Source: Phallusia mammillata (Eukaryota; Chordata; Ascidiacea; Phlebobranchia; Ascidiidae). From it: a stretch of 64,000 nt of DNA. Shown piece after piece: positions 31,896 to 44,613 of the stretch. The stretch lies in the NCBI GenBank assembly GCA_003260075.1, contig QLIY01000349.1, positions 54,279-118,278 on the forward strand. Reading direction: 5' to 3'. The translations under genes and the position numbers were made by a program. Position 1 is the first letter of the stretch; every line of letters begins with the position of its first letter. Under the pieces are notes generated by a model that made no database searches, was not told the DNA's origin, and saw only the letters and a program-made list of their open reading frames with translations.

Positions 31896-34886
31896 CACAT
31901 CTTTTGGAAAACTGTAATTGACACTATGCTATAATTTGCCTAAAGATTGATACACACTGCTACGCAAAGCTCGTTGCTAAACCCGCTTCATACGCTCAAG
32001 CGAGTAGAAATGGACCCTACTACTTCCAAATGCCTATGTAATTTCGTAAACTAAAACCACATAAACAAATGGCACAAAAAAACGAAAAAATGTTTTTTTT
32101 CACACCATTAAAGACATAAACGCCAGTGTTTTTATTCTAAACACCTTTAACTCCGTGTAAGCAATAAAACAAACAATTCTGTATCGTACTTCTATTACTC
32201 CATATCCTTAAGCAGTTTCACATGCAACATATGCTTTACAGAGTTTACATCTTATAGTAGTCGTAAGTCTGCTTCTGTGGGAAATCCACCATTCCAACGA
32301 ACGTTATGTCAAAACCCATCGACCCCAGTTAAGTCGAGAGCTACCAAGCCCCCTTTACAACAATTGTTACATCCACTTTGGGTGCAGCGCCGACCACTGA
32401 ACCTACGTCACTACTGTATGTACGATCTCTATGGCTGGCTACTCCAGGGGTTGATAAATACTTAAACAAAAATCGCTCAGTTTTTGTGCGCTTTCAAAGG
32501 TTTTTTTCATTGTTTTATGAAAACTGAATCACATGCCAAAAACGAGTTTTTTATGAACAGCCTGGAAGGACAAAGTAAAAAATGTGTATTTTGCAAATGA
32601 GTTGTTATTGTTCTCTTGCATATTTTGGTATTCAATTTAGCTGATTTAAGCATATTATTGACGTATACAAAAATACACCACGTAGTCTACGCTTATTACT
32701 AATGAACATGGCAAAAATGATTGAAATATACAAAAAAATTGCTATTTCTACATGTACATATACCTTACAACGACAATGTTCAAACACAGTTTTCAAATTG
32801 ATACTTTTTTGTCATAGATTTTTATCCACGAATGGTAATTTAAAAACAGAAATAGGCCGTGAGCTCAAAGCGGTTCTAACTTGTTCTCTTTTTAGGCGAT
32901 GTCTATAAGTAGTACCTTCGTGACAAAAGGTTAGTCCGTGTATTTTAATTAATACCTCAAGAAAACTTTTACCGCACATCGCATTAAAAAGTGTCGTTTT
33001 CGTCTAAAACATTATAATTACAGACGGCAAAAAACATTTTGGCTACCCGCAACTATGTTGAATACATCCTGTCGTTTATAATGATTTTTCTGAGGTGAAC
33101 TATAGTACCACGCCATTCTAGTGAGGGAATTAACGGCTGCAAAAAATTAATTAATTAGCATGTGTCATTTGCATCATATTGCGCATTTGTTTCATGGTGA
33201 ATATATTAATGGATTTGATGGTTTAAAAACTAGAAAAAAAACAAGGTTGTTTGAAAACCGAATTTTAAAATGTAACTACGCAAAATATTGAAGGATTAAA
33301 CGTATCATTTACAAACGCGTTGGCATATTAAATAAGGAAATAAAAAACGCACAATTTTTACCTTGCCCAATGGTTTGTTTAATGCGTTATAATGTACCTA
33401 CTTTTCCACATTTTTAATTAAGCAATAGCATTATAACGTATGTGCAAATTAATATCACATATTTTTATGTTTTACAAAAAGGCTTAACTATTGTCACGCA
33501 GAAAGTTGCAGTTGAGAATACTACACAGTTTTAGCGAAAAAACTACATGTTTTTATGATAAAAAATCAATCAAGACATATGTACCCAAAACCTCTCCCTA
33601 TAATACATGCAACGCATGGAGAAGAATAGTACAAAAATATGTACTGATGTTCACTATACGCGTCAAGAATAAAACGATGGACAAAAATTTGGTCTACAAA
33701 ATTGCGTGATAGGCCTACCCTTTACCGCCATTACACATTTTGCGGTAGTTGCGAGCCGAGATAGCCTAACATGGAGTGCAAACACGGTCAAAATGCTGTT
33801 ATCTTTTTGGGATCCAAAGGTGGCCTCACCCATTAAAAAGCGTCTCATCCCTAAGAAAACAACTATTACTACAAGTAACTTACTGATTTTTTGGCAAATG
33901 TACTGTTTTATTGATACGGTTGTCCTCAACATCCAAACCGTTTAATTCAGTTATACAGGGGTTTGTAAATTATTAGTTAATTCGGGTTAGTATAAAATAA
34001 ATACAAATATTTAAGGAAATTTATGTTTCACTAAACTGTTATCGTCTATTTCTTATTCAAATATAATAATAAAAAGCATTTTTTTCATAAACATGTCGTA
34101 TTTTAATGGGACAGATTTTGCTCTTTTAACTTTATTTTACAACACTCTTAGCCTATCTGGAGCAATGTGAACAATAAAAGTGTTTTTAGACTTATGTCAA
34201 AACCTACAAGGTGTAAATTTAGATTCCACGCCTACATTGACGTACTGGCCTATAAAAAATCCCAAGGGGCTTAAAATACCTTTTCAGTCATCGACCTTAT
34301 AGAGAACATCATTAGCATGGCTGAAGGGCTGGACCAGTTAATGAGAAGGCGGTACACAGGATTAGATCGCCTTGAATACTGCTTAGGTCGTTCGAGCCGC
34401 TTTTGACTTCCCGCAAGCACCTATAAGATGCTACTGGTAGACAAGTAGGCGTCAATTACTCTGCGATGTTTGCTTGAGAAATATATTTGTGTTCAAAGGT
34501 ACAATTTAGAGCCCGACATATTTTTATGTTCACAATTGTTGCAACTGCTTTCAAACACTCTAAGCCCAAGGGAAAATCTTTGCTTTGTACACGTTAATTT
34601 AACATACACTGCAATCAATAACGTTTTTAAATAAAAAGCATGTGTGCGTTTAAAAACGCATGTAAAATAAATAATGTACATTTGTCACCACTTATCTTTT
34701 TACTTTACAGATGTTGCCATTTTTTTACTTCTACTTATTATATTGATTCATGCTTTAACATAGACATATATACGTTGAAAACAAGGTCTTTACGTCCGGT
34801 AAAAATGCATTTCAAGGCATGCCATGTATACAGTAAGTAATTTTATGCAAAAATTTTGCCAATACTGTCAACACACGTCTAATGTG

Positions 34887-35052
34887 CAGTAAACCTCGGT
34901 TAATTCGGACCCGTTTGGACCAAAAATTTGTCCTGGTTAGGTCCAGATTAACCGATGTCGATTAGTTTAAATCTTACCACAGTACAAATCATTGGTACCT
35001 CGAGTTTTGTCTAAATTAGACAAAGATCCGGATTTGGTTTAACCGCAATTTA
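34887..35052 (+). mobile_element. pogo/Tigger-like MITE
   Basis: Starts CAGTAAACCTCGGTTAATTC and contains GATTAACCGATGTCGATTAG; the right end is decayed. Same family as 6308 and 41654. Confidence 0.5.
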
Positions 35053-35238
35053 TTTCTTAAACATCTAATTTCTCTCTGTCAGGCCTTTAGGTTTCAAACA
35101 CTCTTTCAAGTCCTGCCACGCAATACAACCTTTTTTCAAATTATATGCCATGACCGGGTTCAAAAGCAAAATATTGCTAACAGAAAATTCAAATTGTCAA
35201 CAGAGCTGGTGTTTACTGTCAAAGACAACATTGTTTTC

Positions 35239-35598
35239 GTAGCTCAGTTGGGATAGAGCGCGACTCCCGAAAAGGCTCCTGTCGTGCGTTCGAAAGCCAC
35301 TGCAGCCTAGATTTTTCCAGTCTACGCCTAGTCATACGGTAATGCATGGTAGATCGGCTGATTCGGTATGACACCTGTAATGGGACTGCTGTACTGCAAT
35401 TTATAAATCAGTGTGTGTCGTGATCGCTGGTCTGAATAGGCGCTTCGGGGTTGATTCCAAGGGGGGGGGGCCGGCTGATTCGGTATGACACCTATAATGG
35501 GGCTGCTGTACTGTAATTTATAAATGAGTGTGTCGTGATCGCTGGTCTGAATAGGCGCTTCGGGGTTGATTCCAAGAATGAATTTATGTTTATCTTAA
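35239..35598 (+). mobile_element. tRNA-derived SINE, body duplicated around a G10 run
   Basis: The head has a polymerase III A box (TAGCTCAGTTGG) and B box (GTTCGAAAGCC) with tRNA-like spacing. The body includes GGCTGATTCGGTATGACACC and CGTGATCGCTGGTCTGAATA. G run 35461-35470 is followed by a second copy of the last 100 or so bases. Relatives lie at 47950, 52078 (minus) and 60020. Confidence 0.7.
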
Positions 35599-36233
35599 CT
35601 GTATTTAAAAACCATTACATTATAACTACAAGGAAGGAAATAGTTTAAGTTATATCAAAAAGTACTTATGAACTCGCAAATCGTTAGGCGTGTCATAAAA
35701 AAATACCTTGCTTGCCAAGATACCTGCCATCTGCATTCTGTCCGCTGCAGTACTCTCGCATACAATACAATTTACTGGGACCAACTGAGTAACGATATTA
35801 ATGTCATCTCTTTTAAAAAAATCATCTTTGTCTCCTATTTAATACACCTCTAAAGTGCCAAGCAGGTCAATAACATATTTTGTATACTTGCTCAACAGCG
35901 ACACCTAAAGCTTACGAAAATGATTAGCGAAAGAAATAAGTGAAAATAGTTTCAACGTGCATGTATCTTAAACGAAACGTGAGGTTAGTATAAAGTAACA
36001 GAAATTCAAATCGTTGCCCTTTGACGCGAACTTGAGCAATTTGGTCACAAAACAGCTGTTTGAAAGATATATCTAAAACCACGCGGCCATTCAATAATGT
36101 CTTTCTCCAACACTTGCTTATGCAAAAAGTGCATGAGCCAAAACACACATATAAAAACGTAAATCAATTGAAACAGTTTTTAATTTGAGCCCCTACAACA
36201 TTGAATTCAGGCATAAAAATATGTACACATTTT

Positions 36234-36740
36234 GGCTTGTCGTAGGTTTGCCTAAATCTTACGCCACAAATGAACACATTCCGACAATTAATTTTTTTTA
36301 AAACCATCAATGTTAGCAGTTTGTACGTTTCATTGGTTGTTGTAACTGTGCTTAAATCTTTACATTATAAACACTTTTGCCTCTGTAAAATGTGTCTAAA
36401 TCTTACACCACAAATGCACACGTTCCAACAATTACGCAAACAAGCCATCAGTGTAAGCCGTCTGTACGTCTCATCGGGGGGGGGGGGCTTGTCGTAGGTT
36501 TGCCTAAATCTTACGCCACAAATGTACACATTCCGACAATTAATTTTTTTTTAAACCATCAATGTTAGCAGTTTGTACGTTTCATTGGATGTTGTAACTA
36601 TGCTTAAATCTTTACATTATAAACACTTTTGTCTCTGTAAAATTTGTCTAAATCTTACACCACAAATGCACACGTTCCCACAATTACGCAAACAAGCCAT
36701 CAGTGTAAGCCGTCTGTACGTCTCATCGAATATTCTAACT
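36234..36740 (+). repeat. Direct duplication around a G12 run
   Basis: About 240 bases (from GGCTTGTCGTAGGTTTGCC) occur on both sides of G run 36476-36487 with several differences. The unit itself holds shorter internal repeats of CTAAATCTTACACCACAAAT type. Confidence 0.8.
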
Positions 36741-37209
36741 ATGACCTACAGACATTTTTGTCTGCCGTAAGTTTGCATAAATCTAATACTACAAATGAAC
36801 ACATTCTAACAATTACGTAAAATAACTTAAAGCCATCAGTGTTAGCATTACTATGTACATCTCATTGAATGTTGTAACTATGGCCCAAACCGCATATAAC
36901 AACCAGTGTTTGGAAAAAAATGATTCAGCGTTTGACTGGAGTCAGTTTGTAAGCTAAGAATTTCGGAAGCCATACACTGGTGTGTTTACGACTCGAACTC
37001 GACAATATCTGTTATGTTTATGCCCAAAACAAGCGACCGTCTATGTTTACAGTGCGTCTCTGCTCTGGCGTTTTGAGCTGTGGTGTGAAAATACAGGTAT
37101 GTGTAATCGTAAACGAACCGAAAGGCTTAAATTAAACACCGAGTTGGTCCTTGTGGCTGTACCGTGTTATGAGACTTGTTATCAAATGTTTTAAATCTTT
37201 CTTTTTTAT

Positions 37210-37420
37210 CTATGTTGCAAAATGAAAATTTTGGTACCTTAGATTTTTTTAATTTTACTACTGTGATTCACCTTATAATGTGAAGACATCATTATGCTTT
37301 GAAAATAAGGCGGGGGGGGGGATCTATGTTTCAAATTGAAAAGTACACTAGATTTTTTTAATTTTACTATGATTCACCTTATAATGTGAAGACATCATTA
37401 TGCTTTGAAAATAAGGCCTT
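37210..37420 (+). repeat. Direct duplication around a G10 run
   Basis: ATCTATGTT to GAAAATAAGGC occurs before and after G run 37312-37321, with small indels between copies. Confidence 0.85.
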
Positions 37421-37427
37421 TACATAT

Positions 37428-37950
37428 GTTAAAAATGCATTACAATGCGAGTAATGTATACACGACTATTTTTGTTGTTTAAGAAATTCAAATACACGTC
37501 CAATGTAGGCTACACAAATTTTGATACATTAGCTTTATCGTAACTAAAAACCAAAATGCCGTGAAAATAAAACAAACTCAATTCAATCTGTCGAAACTTC
37601 AGAACCAGATTTGTTAGTTGGACATATAAAATGGGCTTCATTTGGGCCTGAATTTAGACTTGCGACTTGCCAGCACATTTGGGGGGGGGGTTGTTAAAAA
37701 ATGCATTACAATGCGAGTAATGTATACACTACAAAGTAATTTTTGTTGTTTAGGAAATTCAAATACACGTCCAATGTACACAAATTTTGATACATTAGCT
37801 TTAACGTAACTAAAAACCAAAATGCCGTGAAAAAAAAAAAAAACTCAATTCAATCTGTCGAAACTTCAGAACCAGATTTGTAAGTTGGACATATAAAACG
37901 GGCTTCATTTGGGCCTGAATTTAGACTTGCGACTTGCCAGCACATTTGTA
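37428..37950 (+). repeat. Direct duplication around a G10 run
   Basis: About 245 bases from TGTTAAAAATGCATTAC to CCAGCACATTT recur after G run 37681-37690, with substitutions and indels of haplotype type. Confidence 0.85.
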
Positions 37951-37998
37951 CCGCAATTTTACTTTGGCGAATTTGAGAATTAAACGTTCGGGTCTGAT

Positions 37999-38682
37999 CA
38001 GAGTTGTAAACGGGCCTGAAATTGGAACCCGAACCCGACAGTATAAGCCCGAAACCGGCCCGAACCCGAATCGTGTTTGAGAAGCCCGTTTAGGCCTGAA
38101 AGTTTGATTGACAGGCCTGAAGCCTCAAGAAAGACTGATACAACAAACACAATAAAGAATAGACAATTGACCTACAACAGAGCTGTTTTGACATTAGGTC
38201 AGGTTCAGCAACTGGCTACTAAGCTAGTTAAATTTATTCAAAAAAATACTGACGCAGAGCGTAAAGTCAGGCCCGAGGGGGGGGGGGTACCGCAATTTTA
38301 CTTTGGCGAATTAAACGTTCAGGCCTAATCAGAGTTGTAAACGGGCCTGAAATTTGAACCCGAACCCGACAGTACAAGCCCGAAACTGGCCCGAACCCGA
38401 ATCGTGTTTGAAAAACCCGTTAGAAAGTTTGATTGACAGGCCTGTGCATTAAAGCCTCGGGAAAGATCAAGACAACAAACACATAGACAATTGGTCTTGA
38501 ACAAGGCGTTTCAGGGCTGTTTTGACATTAAGTCAGGTCCAGCAACTGGTTACTATGCTAGGTAAATTTATTCAAAAAAATACTGACGCAGAGCGTAAAG
38601 TCAGGCCCGAACCACGCCGTTTTTTTTTAAGAAGACTTAGCCCGAACCTGACCCGAAAATCCCGGCCCGACTTACAACTCTG
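37999..38682 (+). mobile_element. GC-rich hAT-like element, duplicated around a G11 run
   Basis: CAGAGTTGTAAACGGGCCTG and GGCCCGACTTACAACTCTG are inverted ends. The complete copy is 38330-38682, with imperfect 8-bp flanks GGCCTAAT / GGTCTAAC. A truncated copy is 37999-38276, ending at G run 38277-38287. A relative lies at 53549-53907. Confidence 0.65.
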
Positions 38683-38929
38683 GGTCTAACTAAAAAAACA
38701 AGTATAAAGTGGTCGGTACAAGTTTTTCGGTTGCATTTTTTTGTCTGTTGCAAATTTGTGATCATTCTAGATTATCCTCAAACCCAGAGTACAAAACCCG
38801 TCTACACCAAACGCAATAAAATGGGTTTATGATGCAACTTCCGTCGAAATTTTGTTCTTCGGAATAAGGAATTTCTGATAAACATTTTTGATTGATTTAT
38901 CACCGTATCTTGTTGTTGCAAACGTACAC

Positions 38930-40441
38930 TCAAAAGATGAAATTTAACTGATTTAAACCATGATAGTAGTCAGTAGTGAAACACTCATCCCATGTTGTAA
39001 GGCTTAATGACGAAATAGGGATGTACGTGACATTTATAAAACCTAACTTTAATCTTCTGTGTTTGACAATAACAGTTTAACGCTTCACAATAAACGATGA
39101 AGGCATAACTTATAAACACGGTAAAGCTTTGCCTTACGTGACCCCTCATGCTGATAAAACTACAAGGAATTTAAATAACAAGAGATAAGCTTTTTGGATT
39201 GCTTTGATGACGCAACCTGAATCCACATTCCGAAAAAGCTGGATCATAGAAATTCCATTGCTTTTATTTCGGTTTCTTACGGTTACTCTACAGTAGACCA
39301 GGGTCGGCAACCTTTTAAGAGACGCGTGCCAACTTACTTGTTATTTCCATGTGACAATGACTTCGCGTGCCAAATTTTTCTGAGTAATAGTGGTTTGTAT
39401 ACCAGCTGATATCAATTTTAAGGAGAGAGCAGGGCGTTTAGTGCATGTAGACTGGATTTTAAGAGAATGACATGATAAGAAACTAAAAACAAACAGTGTA
39501 ACATGTTAAATTAGTACTTCACTATGAACACGCAAATCGTTTGGCGTGCCAACAAAAATCACCTCCGTGCCAGGGGTTGCCGACCCGCACTCAGTTTTAA
39601 AGTTTTTTTCGTGAGGATTGTTTTTTAATCGCTTCCACCTTAAATACAGAAACATCCAAAACCACAGAGCAATTCGATACCAAAACCGGCTGCCGTGGCT
39701 CAGACCCCACCGGAAAACCTCAATAATAACAAAATTTTGCTTTTAATGGTTGAACTACAAAACATCTAGGACGTCGAAACGTCGATTGTTTACAATAAAA
39801 TCTGCTTAAAGTGCAATACTTTGTTATACAAAACATCTATTGAATTTTTGCTACAACAGTTGCATGTTGAAGCAGAAACAACAACGGTTTTGCAAAATCA
39901 CAGAGTTATGGCTTATTTTTTCATATTAGAGTAACTTTTGAGGTCGGGTTCTGATTCAGGCAAAGTTTAAATAAGACGGGCTTGATTCTTGCCTGACTTG
40001 ACACCCGATCAGGGGGGGGGGGTTACGCTCAAAAGATGAAATTTAACTATGATTTAAACGATGATAGTAGTCAGTAGTGCAACACTCATCCCATGTTGTA
40101 AGGCTTAATGACGAAATAGGGATGTACATGACATTTATAAAACCTAACTTTAATCTTCTGTGTTTGACAATAACAGTTTAACGCTTCACAATAAGCGATG
40201 AAGGCATGACTTATATACAAGGATCAGCTTTCCTTCACGTGCCCAAATTAGTACTTCACTATGAACACGCAAATCGTTTAAACCAAGATTCAAAATTGCC
40301 TGAACTTTACCACAGATTAATTTGATGCCAAAAACGACTGCCGTGGCTCAGACCCCACCGGAAAAGCTCAATATTAACCAAATTTTCAGGCATAGTTTAA
40401 ATAAGACGGGCTTGATTCTTGCCTGACTTGACACCCGATCA

Positions 40442-40525
<84 letters not shown>
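38930..40525 (+). repeat. Large duplication with indels: 38930-40011 versus 40023-40441
   Basis: Both copies start near CTCAAAAGATGAAATTTAAC and end CACCCGATCAGG followed by a G run (40012-40022 and 40442-40525). The second copy lacks most of 39140-39510 and two later blocks. It fits two structurally different haplotypes placed in tandem. Confidence 0.7.
39299..39591 (+). mobile_element. hAT-like element
   Basis: CCAGGGTCGGCAACC and GGTTGCCGACCC are inverted. Interior CGTGCCAA motifs occur near both ends. No clear target duplication. Confidence 0.5.
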
Positions 40526-40526
<1 letters not shown>

Positions 40527-42910
40527 AAAATTTAAAGCCCTCCACCAACTGGACAGCAAATTTCAATTAACTGAACGTAAGTCTACCGCGTTGATTTATA
40601 TGGATTAGTTTTGGCTGTAACCTAACCAAGGAGGTTAGCAATGATTATGACAAATATCATTTTTCTTACACTCCGGTGCCCCTAGGCGTGTTATAAAGTT
40701 GCAGGAGTTTTAAGGTTCGTTTAAGCTGCGAGTTTTACATGGTTTAACTGATGATGATAAGTTATTTACGCCTCACATTCCGTAGCTTGAAGTGGGGTTT
40801 CATGCCATAAATCATATGTGTTGTTGTCTGTCGTGTGGTTAATAAAATAAACAAAACTATTCTATTCGCATCACGAGGTATTGGGTAATTTTTGCGTGGG
40901 AGACAATACCCAAAACTTGTTTTTTTGCAAATTACGGCCGTGGTGGTCTACCTGTACACGAAACTCATCACTTACTCGGATTTAACTCTGTCAAAAGGAG
41001 GACTATACATGTTAAGTATAGTAAACCAACTATAAGTTTAAAACTAATTTAGCGGCTGGAACAATTCACGAAGTGTGTATAAGTCTTTTCCCATTTTAGC
41101 AAACATTTACTGATGAAAATTTAAACAAGTGTGTCCACTTATCCTAACTAAAAAAGGTCGAGTAGCTATTTCTTCCAGGACCAAAAAAAGCATTTCGGGT
41201 CAGCTTCAGGAGTCTTATTTCTCAAGGTTACCGACATAGAACCCAAAATAGAAACATTCAAAAAATTATGTTTTCATGCGAAACAAACGTTTTTCAACGA
41301 ATTTCCTTTTTTGTATATTTATAAATATATATGCGAGCCTAACACATCACATGCAACATTTTTTGTCAGAAACAATCTGTTCCAGTATCACCTTGTTCGC
41401 AGAAAACATTTCGTGCATTTCACGACAGCTCAGGCCTAGGTTTACTTTTATTTGTAGCAAGGATTTGAAAGTCATTTACATTTCACTGTTCTTTGTAATT
41501 GTCAAAAATATGGAAAAAGTCACGACTCAAGTCAAAATAAGGACAAGTCTTAGAAATAAGACGATATGCCAACCCTGCTTATTTGTATAACAGAAAGATT
41601 ATACATATGTACCCGACCTAATTGTTTGTTTAGTAAAAACGCCGCACTTGAAGTAGTGTAAACTTTAATCCGGATCTTCGCCTAATTCGGACCAACTCGA
41701 TGTACAAATGATTTGTAATGTGGTATGGCTTCAACTAATCGACATCGGGTAATCCGGATCTTCGCCTAATTCGCACAAATGTTTTGGTCCAAACGGGTCC
41801 GGATTAACCAAGGTTTAATGTATGTTATTTGCATTGCTAATGCCCAAAGTTAAGATGATTACCGATAGTGAAAGATGCTTAAGCAAAAAACTTTTGCTGT
41901 GTGTATATACTTGGTTTGCCTTTAGGTAGTTATGATGATTAACATGCCAGACATGCAGCGAAATTTAAGAAAAAAGAGACGCCAAGCATGTGATGAATAA
42001 CAAGTACTCTATGGAGGTCGCGTGTTACATGACCATGGCATGTTTAATATAATTGATTGATGGACTTCTACTTGAGGAAGTGTCAATAACGACGTCCCGT
42101 ATAAGAAAAACGTGCTTACTTGGCAGGTTATCAATTTTCGGCTGACATAGGTGACAAAAATAGCAATTAAGGGTTTCTAGTGCCTGAATTTCGCGCGATA
42201 GTTTTTTCTACTAAAAGCGCCGGCTACGATTTGTCGGCTAAATTCTAGGCGCATTTTTGCCGTGAAGTTAGATTAGGTAGCAAACTTTGGTTACGCGACT
42301 GCGCTCTAGTAGTCGTCAAGCAGGAAATAGCTGCACATGGGTGAATAGGAAAAATAGCTTAGCCGTATGTAACACAAAGGCGGGCAAAGGAATGTAAAAG
42401 TTTGTCGGTAACTAAGCAGTCCTAAAAAGTAAACGTGGACATAATGATCTCCATAACTAAAGCTATTGTGCATGAAGAAACCCTTATAGCCTGTAGCTTA
42501 CAGCCTAACTTTAAAGTAAGTAGGGCATATTAGGAGTGGCCAAGCATTAGGGATATGACCGTAGCTAACAGGAAGTTATATGAGCCTTCTCTATTCATCA
42601 CAACGAAAGGTACAACCAGCGGTATTTCCCTTTATGAGAGTCGATCAGTGTGTTAAAACTTTCACGGGAGCGTTTAACCAAGGAAATTGAAATGAAAAGC
42701 TGTCAAAAATTGTTAAAAATGTTGTATATGTATGATGAAAAGCTCTACGCTATTAAAACAGTTTATAGCCAATACTGGACTGTTGTTAAACTTTGTTGGC
42801 TACATGAAGGTCGTTGTTTATCTCACATTTAAGCCATGAACTTTCATTGGCTTTCTGTTGTAGCTAAGTTTGAAGTTATTAATTGATATGTTGGGGACAA
42901 GAGGTTAAAC
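40526..42910. other. Intergenic DNA, no gene recognised
   Basis: Contains a pogo-like element at 41654-41821 and an open frame at 41276-41590 whose product resembles nothing I know. Confidence 0.5.
41654..41821 (-). mobile_element. pogo/Tigger-like MITE
   Basis: AGTGTAAACTTTAATCCGGA and TCCGGATTAACCAAGGTTTA form inverted ends. The interior matches 6308 and 34887 in reverse orientation. Confidence 0.5.
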
Positions 42911-43948
42911 CAGTGGTTCTTAACCTTTTTATAACGACCGAACCCCTATGATATTCTTCAGTCTTTGGTCGAACCCCAAAGTTACATCCTAGGTTTTAAC
43001 ACATTTTGTTTGGTGGGTCATAATTAGTGTTTTGTTTTTCAAACGTAGTGGCAGCAGTTACTGTTTGTCATTTTGTTAAATTCTGACATAATAATACAAG
43101 CAACTTGTTTCAGGATTGCTTTAATTCCGGCAATTTTAAGTATTTACCAAAATGAAGCATTAGTATTTTTAGCATCTGTACACAAACATGAAAAAGATGT
43201 GTTTTTGCTGCCAACAAAATTTCGTTGTTTTTCTGCTTCCGAACAACGCTCATAATTCTCTTTGTTACGTCAAAAAAAGAAAATCAAACCTTAGTGCAGG
43301 GGTGCACAACCTTTTTGCTAGGACGACCGCATCGCAGCTTCTTATTTCACAAACGACCGCCATTTACCTGCTTACTTTTGTTTTAAAATACTTGATTGGT
43401 TTATATTTTATTTACCATCTAATAGCGCCCAAAAGTCCAGATTAATTTATGTACAAATTGAGCTGCACATTACGAAGATCTGTCCTAAGTGTTTATGATG
43501 TCATAATCTTTATTGTGATGCTTGTGGTACCTGTTTTGTTCGCGTTGTTTGCACACAATAAGCGTACAAAAAGTCTGACGTGTATGGTTCTTAGGCTGGT
43601 AATGCTCTTTTTAGTACCACAAAAACTGTTTAGAGCAGTTTAAAAATCAAAATATTTAGCAAAGGAGTCTTTTTACCTCACGGCCGCCAGTACATATATA
43701 TTTTAATAAACATGTTCACTGCCGCACAAATTCGACTCTGCGGCCGTAGGTTATGTACCCCTGCCTAAGTGTAACCTTCCAGTGTTTTGATATTTGGCAA
43801 ATACAAATTGCCATTTTTAGCGAATATAGACTCTAAAGTTTGACGAAAACGAGTATTTGTCTTGTACTTCAAAAAGCCCTTCGTCGAACCCCTGATTCGG
43901 CGTTGCCGAACCCCTGGGGTTCGATCGAACACCGGTTAAGAACCACTG
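42911..43948 (+). mobile_element. hAT-like element (1,038 bp) carrying a nested element
   Basis: CAGTGGTTCTTAACC and GGTTAAGAACCACTG termini. Perfect 8-bp target duplication GGTTAAAC (42903-42910, 43949-43956). Short open frames inside show no transposase motif I recognise. Confidence 0.85.
43297..43763 (+). mobile_element. Second hAT-like element nested inside 42911-43948
   Basis: CAGGGGTGCACAACC start and GGTTATGTACCCCTG end. Flanks CCTTAGTG / CCTAAGTG (43289-43296, 43764-43771), one mismatch. It is younger than its host element. Confidence 0.8.
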
Positions 43949-43969
43949 GGTTAAACTGTATGTACAAAA

Positions 43970-44300
43970 TCGGCTTTTTTGTGTTTACTAGATAAAAGCA
44001 AATATTTGCAAACGTGCAATCTGAATTGACAAACATGTTTTGCGCAGTTCGCAACGAGACCACGTTGACCCCAACTTTTCGCATGGGATCAAACTTCCAT
44101 CTCTCTGCGTCATTGACGTCACAAACGGCTTGCTTGAGTAAACACAGACGGTGCCGACGCATTTGAGGGTATTTGCTGACAAAATCTGTGTCAAGTACTA
44201 GGTGCGGCTGACCACAATAATAGCTTGATTTGTCGGGGTTTAAGCCCTTGTTGTAGCACAGGTTTGCACAGTAAAATAGCAAAACCCGAAAAGTTTACGG
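43970..44300 (-). CDS. Possible exon of an unrecognised Cys-containing protein
   Basis: A minus-strand frame is open from after a stop near 44300 to the edge of the hAT element. The part 44265-44040 looks most protein-like: spaced cysteines, CDVNDAERWKFDPMRKVGVN, and CpG-containing codons unlike the flanks. No start codon context or clear splice pair could be fixed, and I do not recognise the family. It may be an exon of a gene not otherwise seen, or chance. Confidence 0.25.
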
Positions 44301-44428
44301 ATTAGCATAGAAAGTAGCATGAATTTAGTGCTTAACATTGAGTGTTAATTTTGTGGTCAACTTTATGAATGAAAAATTGCTGAGGATTAAACAGACAAAG
44401 TATGTAGTGTTCGACATGTAGTTACAAC

Positions 44429-44605
44429 CAGTGGTGGGATTCAGCCGGTTCGCACCGGTTCTATAGAATCGTCTCACGAAATTTTATGAGATTAGAGAAC
44501 CGGTTTGCATTACTTACTGTCAATGGACTTTTTGTAACAGAACCCGCTGAAAAATATGACTTTTATGATAGAACCGACTGACAAAAAATTTGAATCCCAC
44601 CACTG
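44429..44605 (-). mobile_element. hAT-like MITE, family A (inverted)
   Basis: CAGTGGTGGGATTCAGCCGG start and GAATCCCACCACTG end. Perfect target duplication GTTACAAC (44421-44428, 44606-44613). Confidence 0.85.
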
Positions 44606-44613
44606 GTTACAAC

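Larger units (their letters stand above)
27373..34886. other. Gene-poor intergenic DNA
   Basis: Presumably contains the promoter of the minus-strand gene at its left end. I see no exon with convincing splice sites. A GC-richer patch at 32270-32450 is open in short frames on both strands without an identifiable product. A weak GTTCGAGCC B-box-like motif lies near 34391. Confidence 0.5.

Noticed and set aside
32221-32465. Possible exon in a GC-richer patch
   Set aside because: Short frames are open on both strands, but none has a convincing acceptor and donor pair or a recognisable product.
35239-35310. Functional tRNA gene
   Set aside because: A and B boxes are present, but the stems are poor and the sequence continues into a SINE body shared with other loci.
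43188-43643. Short coding frames inside the nested hAT elements
   Set aside because: No transposase motifs; the elements look non-autonomous.
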